The translations under genes and the position numbers were made by a program. The notes beneath the pieces were generated by a model, which made no database searches, was not told where the DNA came from, and saw nothing but the letters and a program-made list of their open reading frames with translations. From Thalassia testudinum (taxonomy: Eukaryota > Streptophyta > Magnoliopsida > Alismatales > Hydrocharitaceae), in contig JAZHRO010000024.1 of NCBI GenBank assembly GCA_037157565.1, positions 17,738,501 through 17,802,500 of the forward strand: a stretch of 64,000 nt of DNA, in the 5' to 3' direction. Positions 55,459 to 64,000 of this stretch are shown here, in pieces. Numbering within the stretch: the stretch's first letter is position 1; each line of letters begins with the position of its first letter.

Positions 55459-56710
55459 AGTCCAGATTCACCATACATCCCAGGAACATAAAGATGTACC
55501 ATGACCTACAATGCGACTTCTGGTGGAGGGGGATGAAGCGGGGTGTTGGTAGTTTTGTGTAGCAGTGTTTAGTATACCAGCAGGTGAAGGCTGAGCACCA
55601 GAGGAATGCAGGGCCAATATAACCACTTCCCATGCCAGAGTGGAAGTGGGAGTGTCACTATGGATCTGGTAGTGGGGTTGCCTATTACACAGCGAGAACA
55701 CGACGCGGTCTAGGTGATAGTGGACAAATTGAAAAAGACGGCATAGTTTCTGTCGATGGTACGCGGTCTAGGTGATAGTCACTTTTGGACCAGCACAGTT
55801 GGCCGAGCGATACATCAGAGACGTAGTACGCATTCACGGAGTCCTTTGTGAGATTATTTGAGACAAAGACACTCGTTTCACTTCCCATTTCTGGGCAGAG
55901 TTTTAGTAGGCCTTGGGGACTCGTTTGAGATTCAGTACCGCATACCATCCCCAAACCGACGGACAGTCGGAGCGCACCATCCAGACATTGGAGGATCTTC
56001 TACGAGCTTGCATGTTGGACTGGTGAGCTCCTAGGAGGAGCATTTACCACTGGTAGAGCTTGCGTACAACAACAGCTACCACTCGAGCATTGGCATGGCA
56101 CCGTACGAGGCCCTATACGGGAGAAGGTGTACGGCACCCCTTAGTTGGGTTAAGGTGGGGACCAAATGGGAGGTTGGCTCTAGGCTAATTCGCCAGAGTC
56201 AGAAGGTGATAGAGCAGATCCACAGACGACTCCGCACAGTCAAGAGCAGACAGAAGAGCTACGGTGACTTGAAGCGTAGAGAGGTACAGTTCGAGGTTGG
56301 GGATCGCATCTTTCTTCGTGTTTCGCCCATGAAGGGCCTATAGAGATTTGGGGTGAAAGGGAAGCTCGCGCCGAGATTTATGGGACCTTTTGAGGTCTTG
56401 GAGCAGGTTGGACCCGTTGCTTACCGACTTGCCCTTCCTCCCCAGCTTTCTGGAGTACACAACGTATTCCATGTGTCCAACCTCAGGAGATACGTCGCCA
56501 ATCCCTGCGACGTCTTGAGCCATGAGAGCATCGAGGTGGGTGATGACTTAACCTATCCTGAGAGACCCGTACAAATACTAAACAGAGCCGTCCGGAGTCT
56601 GAGAAGAAAGGAGGTGCCACTGGTGAAGGTTCTGTGGAGAAACCAGCGACACGAGGAGGCAACTTGATAGCCTGAGGTGGCGATACTAGAACGATACCCG
56701 GAGCTTTTTG
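55459..56710 (+). pseudogene. pol: Integrase and chromodomain remnant of D
   Basis: Starts abruptly in the integrase zinc-binding region (RFTIHP-like, 55462) and runs through the catalytic core, GPF motif (near 56380) and chromodomain (56570-56690, [13 protein letters not shown]). There are several stops and a local disruption around 55740-55800, where a short segment (TACGCGGTCTAGGTGATAGT-like) is repeated. The C-terminal half (56095-56667) is one frame with a single TAG at 56341. It diverges more from A1 than A3 does. Confidence 0.85.
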
Positions 56711-56793
56711 AGGGTACGTTATTTCTGACCTAGTTTGATCCTCTTTAAGTTTGTTATGCGCACTTTATCTATCTTTGCATCCCATTTTAGCCC

Positions 56794-59671
56794 AAGGGTC
56801 ATTGGACCATTTCGGGAGTTTTGGGAGGGGTTTGTTGCAGTTTGCAACCCCCTGGAATTTGTCTAGGGGTTCTGCAGGTAAAATAGGACTGGTGAGGGGT
56901 ATTTTAACAATTTACCCCAGCCCCACACCCTTCCAACGCACACCCTAACCCTAAACCTACCCTACCCCACCTATATAACCCCTACAACCTTAAAAACCGT
57001 GCCCTCCCACTCCTCCCAATCCTTCTAGCGGCGCATCCCACCTTCCCCTTCCTTCCACTGCAACCGCTGCCGGGAGTGCAGCCGTGAGAGGAAGGAGTTG
57101 AGAGCTCGAGCGAGGAGGAGTCATTGGGGGGAGCTCGGAGGAGGCCATTCGTGAGCTGCAGACGCTGCGCCACTGAGATGCTGCGGCTCCTATGTGAAGA
57201 GGTGCGGAGTTGTTGCGAGGAAAGGGCTCGCGAACGGGTTTGAGGAGTCATTTTTTTGCAGAATCGGATGTCTGGGGAGTCCAACAGACGTCTAATCGGA
57301 CGTCCGGAGCTGCCACTGAACTTCTGATATCACACAAAATTTGAGGTAACGCCCTTCTCGAGACTTGTGCATGATTTTCGATGTTTTCCCTCTCTACATT
57401 GTAGGCGAAGGACTGACCACCTCGGTATATGTATGCTGCACAGGGTGCGGGCTTTTTCCCATGAGAAGAAGTCTTGAGAAGGGCCCTGGGAGAGTTTTTC
57501 TCCGGAGATCAGACGTCTGTATCTCTCAACAAACGTCTGACCGGACGTCCGGGGGTATCGCCAAACATTCGATAAAGCAGATTCAAATGGTAAGGTCCTG
57601 TCTGCCTGTTTTCTTTTCGTACGTGTTGTTTGTGAGTAACTCTACATCACTATGCGCATGCAGAACCGTTGGGAAGGTGCGCAGGCGCGACGTCCCAGAC
57701 ACTTTAGGACGTCTGGGCGTCTCTCTCGACGACTGACACCCATCCTAGACATCCGAGTACACTACCAGACGTTTGGAAAGACCCAAGGACGACCGTGAGG
57801 GGTTCCAGACGTTCGGTCTTCAGCATAGAACGTAAGGTGAGCTTCCTGTTGCCGTTTAAGACGTATGGGACCTCTCCCAGACATCTGATTATAGTTTGAT
57901 TTGATTGATTCAGGCACCAGGCGGTCTATCCAGGTAGACTAGCCTGCCTGGTCTGGTTCAAGTGAACTAGGAAGGGTGTTTGGGTCAGTTAAATGTCCAA
58001 ACGAAGTTGATTTTTCGTAAATAAGGTACCATTGGGTTCCTATTAGAAATTCCCATGTGATGGAGCTTTGTTCTAGCAATTTTGAACTCTTTTTCCTGCC
58101 TCGAGAAATATTGAAATGGTTGACCCGACTGTCCGTGTTAATAGGATGCCCGTCCGTGGTGTGCACAGGACCCGCAAAGGCTACGCGGTCCGCCGTTCGT
58201 GCCCCCACACCTCTCGGTTACTTTGGTAGAGTGGTCTTTACTATCCCTTGTGAATTAAATGATGAAAGTGCATGTTATTTAGAAGTAATTGGCTGAACAC
58301 TAGGATGTACAATGAACCCTAGGGCTGAGGTAGAAAAATGAATAATTATGCATACTGTGAATGTTAGATTGTGGTAATATTTCCTGAATATGTTGAATTA
58401 CGAGCTGCTTGTTTACATTCGCTAAACCATGGCTTGAATTGAAATACATGTTGTATTCTGTTTAGCTTGATTGATGAGATAAGTGTCGAATTGTGAAGCC
58501 ATGAGCTGCCTGTTATACCATAAATTTATCCTGATATGAATAGAGGCATGTATACTGTACGGAAGTAAGAAATTCTCATGCATGAACCCTACAGGGAACT
58601 AGAAGAGGGACTCACATGTACATAATAAATATCAGATGTTGATGGAAAGTAGCTGACCCTCGCGTATACGGTATCGAGGAGAGCTACTATACTTAGTGTA
58701 GGGGGGAGCTAGCCGCCCCACAGGGCCCAGGGTTAAGACTGACCCTCCTACACCGACTCTTGTTAGGCCCACTAGGCAAACCGGGATAGTCAGATGAGGG
58801 TATGTGGACTGTGGAGGGGCGAGACCCCTGTTCTGAGAGGGCAAGGCCCTGTGCTGTTTTGTGTTGTACTTTTGGGCGTACCTGCTAGTGGAAACGACTG
58901 ATCTTTTGCTGGTGCGAGGTAGTTACCCGTGCGCTATCTCACGTGCCATAGTCACCGCTACATCGCGACCATGACCTTGGGGTGGTAGACCAGGCGCAGG
59001 ACTACCACGGGGTGCTCTCCCGGCCAAGAGAGTGCCACGTGTACATCCTACATTGCTGGAAAACTGCAATCAAGATCGTTCCCTTAGGGAACAGGAAGAT
59101 TGAGAGACATTATTGACCTTTTGCTAGAAAACTGACTCGTAAACACTAGTTAAAATAACTGTTATTTAGATAATTAGATAATTCCATGTAAATATGTGAT
59201 TTTCTTTACTACGTAAATGATATAACTGTTGTATATGCTACTCTACTCAGCATTAGCTAACCACCGTCTTATATAACCGTGTACAGGTCAAGGAGTTAGC
59301 AGCCAGCAACACCGACTGTAAAGAGTGCTGGGCCCAGTCGAGCCCAGCCATTGTTCTATTTGTTCCTTTCCGTTTCTGCTGTTCTCTGTTGTTAATGAGT
59401 ACTTCTATCTTATGTTGAGAACTATCGTCGTGATACCCTTTTTGCCTTAATTATGATAGCCACTGAACTATGTTTTTCATCTATGCATGGTATCTTTCTG
59501 AAATCTATTTTATATTTTTCGCTATTGGTTTTTCTTTTAAATTGCTTAGCTACTTGCATGCGTGGTTTGTTTCGTATGTTTGGGTTAATCTCGTTAAATG
59601 ACTGGACCTTAGAATTAATCGAGGGAAGTATTTCTAAGTCCTCAGAGAGGTCGGATTCACATCGTATAACA
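56794..59671 (+). repeat. 3' LTR of D
   Basis: About 2878 bp from AAGGGTCATTGGACC to GTATAACA. The first roughly 17 bp of the LTR and the PPT region are missing: sequence equivalent to TTAGCGTAAG of A1 joins the LTR at CAAG. TATA box 56971-56978. Donor GAG|GTAAC 57346, GTAAGGTCC donor near 57592, CATGCAG acceptor near 57663, GTGAGC donor 57837, CTAAC 59257-59261, and acceptor TACAG ending 59288. Confidence 0.9.
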
Positions 59672-59676
59672 TCACT

Positions 59677-61864
59677 TAAAAATGTTATCATCAGGCACAA
59701 GTAGTTTTTACTATTTAATGCAGATATGTAAATAGCTATCGTGTGTTCCGTTCAATTTTTTCTTTTAGATAGCGTTTCAGAAGAGAAATAAGGTTTCAAA
59801 TGTCCCACGATGAGCTAAAACTCATTCAAAATAACTAATTCTTTTCCTACATATGGTATTTGGATTCACTTCAACTAATAAGCTTGAAAAGTGCAAACTT
59901 TATTAAATAAGAGTTACTTATAAATTAGTTCATTATATTTTGTATCCAGTTATGAACACTAATAAGTACTATATGCAGGACTTGAACAAAGAAGATATTG
60001 GAAGGACCACAGGATTGAATCTCCCTCAACCATGTACTTCTTCACGCATGTTCGAAGACAAAATATCATCCATGGTTTTTTTATATATCATAGGTGCTTT
60101 CAAGTTGTGCATTAAAAATCATCAATATTTTTTGGTAAATACATATAAAATCAGTAGTTGATTATGACCAAAGATCATCAGTGCATTATCAGAAAATTAT
60201 TGGTGATATTTAATTATGGAACGGCTAAGAGTTTATGAATAAGGAGATTAACCTACATTTTTCGTAAAATGGAATAGTCTTATTTCACATTTTATGTGGA
60301 AGAAACCTATTTCAGAATTAAGAGATTTATTTAGGAATTTCCCAATTCTAGAATAAATCCGGTAAAATAAGGAGTAGTCTTCCTAATTTCAAATGGTGGC
60401 CTAAGGAGTGGACTTCTCATTGTCTCTTACATTTTTTTTCCGTTGATGTGCTATTGGTATTTCAGGTTAGGTCAACCTATTCACATTTTTCTATACTTCA
60501 GGTACAATCGACATCTTAACTTAAATTTAATCTATATTTTTTTATAATTGAGATACCATTAATATCACATATCATATTCTTTAATCATACCTTCTCAGAT
60601 TGAGACAACATACATTTTCATCATCATCTTTTTTTTTTTACTTGAGATATCTTTGGCCTCCAAAATAATATGTTTGTTAATTCTTATCTTTTTAAATTGG
60701 GGTGTCGTTAACATCTTTTTACTTGAAATGCCTTTCAATAGACAGGTGCTATTGACAGTTCAATTGGCATTGAGTGATCTTAATTTTATTTACTTTAAAT
60801 TACATTGATATTTTTAATTATGTTCATTTATTATAATTTTTTTAACTAAAGTGCCATTAACGTTTCAACTCGTTTTATTCATCCTAATTTTTTAATTTAG
60901 CTACCAATGACATTGGGGTGAAGATGATGCCTTCCTTGTATGCACGAAACTATTATCGTGATAAAGAAAACATAAGACCTTTCAATAGACAGGTGCCATT
61001 GACATCGGTCATAGCTTTTCTCTTTAGCTTCCCTCTCCTATAGAAATTTAAATTTAAATCTAATTGACACAAGTAAATAATTACCTACCATAAAAGAACA
61101 ACAAAAATGATAAATAACAAAGAGCATTTATTTTTACAAGCAAGATTCACGCTCATTTCCAAGTAGATATCCTCATAGTTTTCTTTTCGAATGTTGACAA
61201 AAACAGGCAGTGATTTCTCCTTCTAGACATGATGCTAATTTTAGATAAGGCGGGGGCATCGGATAATGCGTGAAAATTAATTTCTCAATAACAAATACGT
61301 AACCCACTTATTATGGTGAGGCGAGTAGCGATTCCCTTTTTCTACACCTCGCTCCCCTTCGCCTGCTTCTCTCACCCAAAATAAAAAACCCTAGACTAGT
61401 GTAGCCACTGACCTCGATCGGCCATACTACTCAGCTCTCTGTTGATCGGTTCTTGGGCTTCATCATTCGCCATCCTCTCACAGCTCGCCTTTGATGGTTG
61501 CGACGGTCCAGTCGCCATTGGCGATCTGCGGTCGTGAAGGTCACGTGGTCAAGGTGGACACGATTACGACATGCTTGCCTTGGTCTGTGATCTGCGATCA
61601 CGGTGCCTTGGTCATTCGGCGGTGTCTGTTGTGGTCGGCGCTCGTGATGGCTGCGGTCATGGTCGCCGATCTCACCTTGGTTGCCGCTCGCGGTGGCCAT
61701 TGTGTGGTTGGGGTGGTTGGTCGGAGTGGTCGCGTGGTCTGGGATATGAAGTGGCCGATCGATGTTGTTTGGACCTCGCTTATTGGGGAAGGATAGCCTT
61801 TTTCTTTTTTTTTTTTGTTTTGTTTAACGGGACGTGTGACCCCATGTTGGTTCGCCTTAGTCCT
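59677..61864. other. AT-rich DNA with degenerate repeats; R2 copy 2
   Basis: 60430-61010 contains many decayed copies of a GGTGCCATTGACAT-like word, including CTTTCAATAGACAGGTGCYATTGACA at two places (about 60731 and 60980). R2 copy 2 lies at about 60915-61125. GC-rich 61430-61795 has ORFs on both strands but no recognised protein; its repeated GGTCGYCGATC words suggest simple-sequence origin. Confidence 0.35.
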
Positions 61865-62589
61865 ATTTTTAAAAACTCACGTCGTAATATAGTTGATTAA
61901 GGTGAATCAAATATTTAAGATTTATAACTCGAATTAAAAAGAAAATTTAAGGTCATCTCTAAGAGCACGAAATCACGCAAATAATCACTATCATAATATG
62001 AGATGTTCAATAAATATAAAATGTTTCTTTAAACAGGAAGGTATAAAATGAAAGGTAAAAGTGGTGGTTTAAACCACCAATTTTACTCTTGATACTTAAG
62101 TTCAAATACCCTTTAATGTTCCAGCTATCAAATATTTCACATTAAGTCCACAGAACCAAATCAGGCCTTACCCTCAGACGACGAAAATTAAGCACAGATG
62201 CCTTAAACTTATGAAGCCAGTAGTGCGAGGGCCAAGCCTTTAAGGGGGAAGGCACATATCTCAGGTGGCAAAACCCGCCTCCATCCTCTCTTAAGATCTT
62301 TTCTAAATCCAGCCAGACCTGGGTAGCCAGATCCACAGCCCAGACCCGCAGGCGTATTTGTGGGCAAGGGCGCATGAGCGTGCGTACGGGTGTGCGGAGG
62401 GGACCACACCCCGTGCGTTTTAAGGTGATAAGCCAAGAGCGCATTTCGTAATAAGTGTCTCTTCTCCTTCAGTTGCGCCCGAGGTGGGACTAATGTCCCT
62501 TTCTTCCTTGTGTCTCCTGGCAGCGAAGAAGGATGGTTCAATTGGCGTTCTTCGTCCGTCTGATCTTCCAGATGAGGGCGAGGATGGCT
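61865..62589 (+). mobile_element. E5: E-type interior fragment
   Basis: CACGTCGTAATATAG (61881), a lysine-rich AT stretch, ACCACACCCCGTGCG and GAGGTGGGACTAATGTCCC (62481-62499) match the E interior in order. It is cut at 62590 by a D-type LTR start. Confidence 0.55.
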
Positions 62590-63373
62590 TGAAGGATCGT
62601 GGTGTCATTTTTTGGAATTTAGGGGGATTGCTGCAATTTGTAACCCCCTGGATTTCTTATTTTAGGGGTTCTGTGGATAAATGAGACTCTTGCGGGACAT
62701 TTCTTGCAAAATGCCCCAGCCCCACCCACACCCACACACACCCCTAAACCCCCCTCTATTTAAACCCCTTGCCTCATTTCCCGAGCCCCCACCCTCTCCC
62801 ATTTCCCTCTTCTAGCAGCGCCACCCTCCTCCTTTCATTTCCTCTGCAAGCGACGGGAGAGGGAGGAGTCCCAGAGATCGAGAGAGATCGAGGAAGAGAG
62901 GACGGTGTTGCTCCTGCAGCTCTTGGTTTCGCTAGGAGGAAAGGCTCGTGAACAATTCTGCGGAGTCATTTTTTCGCAGAATCATATGTCTGGGGAGTCC
63001 AACAGACTTCTAGTCGGATGTCTGGAGCTGTCATCGGACGTTTGATACCACGCAAAAATCTGAGGTAACACCTTGTTCGAGACTTATACGCATTTTTAGA
63101 GCATTTTTCTCTGCCCAGGCTGAGCACCTTGGGGTGGGTGTGCTACACAGGGCGTGGGCACTCTTCGAGAGGAGAGGAGGGTTCGCAAAGGGATCTGGGG
63201 AGATTTTTCTCCTCAGATCAGACGTTTGTATCTCTCAACGAACGTCTAACCGAATGTCCAAAGGTAGCACCAGACATTCGATAAAGCAGATTCAAATGGT
63301 AAGGTCCTGTCCACCTGTATATTTTTTCATACGTGTGGCCTATGAATGACTGTACGTCAATGTGCTCATGCAG
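62590..63373 (+). repeat. 5' part of a D-type LTR
   Basis: Starts TGAAGGATCG and follows the D LTR: GGGGGATTGCTGCAATTTG, TATTTAAA (62757-62764), leader hairpin ATTCTGCG/CGCAGAAT (62955-62982), C-box-like GACGTTTG and GAACGTC motifs (63000-63280), and ATGGTAAGGTCC donor-like site. Only about 0.78 kb is present before it joins RNase H sequence at TGTGCTCATGCAG. Confidence 0.75.
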
Positions 63374-64000
63374 CGGGGCCACGTTGTTGCTTATGCCTGC
63401 AGCAACTCAAGCCCCATGAGCATAACTACCCTACCCATGACTTGGAGCTGGCAGCAGTTGTCTTCGCGTTGAAAACCTGGAGGCACTATCTGTACGGTGA
63501 GACTTTTGAGATCTTCACAGACCATAAGATCCTCAAGTACCTGTTTGATCAGAAGGAGCTCAACATGAGATAGATACGTTGGTTGGAGCTCCTGAAGGAC
63601 TACGACTGCAGCATCTCCTACCACCATGGGAAGGCCAATGTGGTGGCTGACACCTTGAGCTGGAAGGCACCTGCCCACTTGGCTAGTTTACAAGTATGGA
63701 ATTGGAGTCTCATGGAGGAGTTGGGCAGTTGGTGACCTCTGAAGCCACGAGGGTACTACAAGGTTGTGATAGTGTCGAGGCAGACACAACCAGAGCTGTT
63801 GGACCGCATTATTGATGGACAGATGGCCAACCCATACCTATAGGCACAACGAGACAGAGCGATGATAGGGGACCCAGGAGACTTTACTTTCACTAACGGA
63901 GTCCTATGTGTGAGGGGACGTTTGTGCGTCCCTAGAGATGATGAGCTGTTGAGAGAGCTCCTGACCGAGGCATATGGGCCCAGATTCACCATACATCCCG
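63361..64000 (+). pseudogene. pol: RNase H-integrase fragment, runs off the window
   Basis: From [12 protein letters not shown] of RNase H through [12 protein letters not shown] and FDQKELNMR, the connection region, then the integrase N-terminal zinc domain to RFTIHP at the window edge. A one-base loss near 63400 and stops (TAG 63571-63573 and others) disrupt it. Together with 62590-63373 it forms a D-type element lacking the rest of the LTR, gag, protease and RT. Confidence 0.85.

Larger units (their letters stand above)
45234..59671 (+). mobile_element. Element D: chromovirus with nested E elements
   Basis: The 5' LTR starts TGAAATGATCC at 45234 and the 3' LTR ends GTATAACA at 59671. Exact TCACT duplications flank both (45229-45233 and 59672-59676), so this 14.4 kb interval derives from one insertion. 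Inside are the 5' LTR interrupted by E1, the first bases of a PBS region (AGATGGT, 52415-52421), an E-type block (52422-55458), integrase with chromodomain (55459-56710) and the 3' LTR. gag, protease, RT and RNase H are gone. Confidence 0.9.

Noticed and set aside
61491..61900. GC-rich overlapping ORFs of about 100 codons
   Set aside because: Both strands are open, with repeated Val/Arg/Gly words; looks like simple-sequence expansion near an E fragment.

Overview
The window reads as intergenic heterochromatin of a flowering plant, probably a monocot. It is almost entirely LTR retrotransposons nested in one another, with short AT-rich islands, three MITE-like elements and one GC3-rich, intronless F-box/kelch-type gene (25756-26748). 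The monocot guess rests only on the C-ending codon use of that gene and the overall repeat style. No bacterial, organellar, rRNA or tRNA gene was seen.

The dominant family is a Ty3/gypsy chromovirus of Del/Tekay type (gag, protease, RT, RNase H, integrase with GPF motif, C-terminal chromodomain, PBS for initiator tRNA-Met, 2.4-2.9 kb LTRs). I call its LTR subfamilies A, B, C and D. Layout: E-type fragment (1-1153, minus); orphan integrase scrap (1154-1340); element A1 (1341-15013), split by solo LTR A2 (6043-8744, TSD GCGTG); a MITE (15728-16061); solo LTR B1 (16152-23651, TSD CTTAT), itself split by solo LTR C (16923-19670) and solo LTR B2 (20747-23105, TSD TACAT); low-copy DNA, a MITE and the F-box gene (23652-27030); E-type copy E2 (27031-29581); element A3 on the minus strand (29585-39488, TSD CATAC); AT-rich DNA with an inverted repeat and a MITE (39494-45228); the 14.4 kb element D (45234-59671, TSD TCACT), carrying the complete non-coding element E1 (47094-51392) in its 5' LTR and another E-type block where gag, RT and RNase H should be; AT-rich DNA; an E fragment (61865-62589); and a second D-type element (62590 to the window end).

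No coding copy is intact. A1 has one continuous reading frame broken by eleven stops, nine of them apparent CAG-to-TAG changes. A3 has lost 298 bp of gag and 201 bp of integrase between short direct repeats. D keeps only integrase. E elements have LTR-like ends and TSDs but no coding capacity, so they would depend on proteins supplied in trans.

The most unusual signal is in the LTRs. Every subfamily carries clusters of the palindrome CCAGACGTCTGG (bZIP C-box core GACGTC), mostly in face-to-face pairs that form hairpins. There is also a second hairpin whose stem is kept by compensatory changes, conserved splice-site and branch-point-like signals that would make leader introns inside the LTR, and a GC-rich domain of small stem-loops. 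The same GACGTC dyads recur in the unrelated E family, which suggests a shared regulatory or recognition signal.
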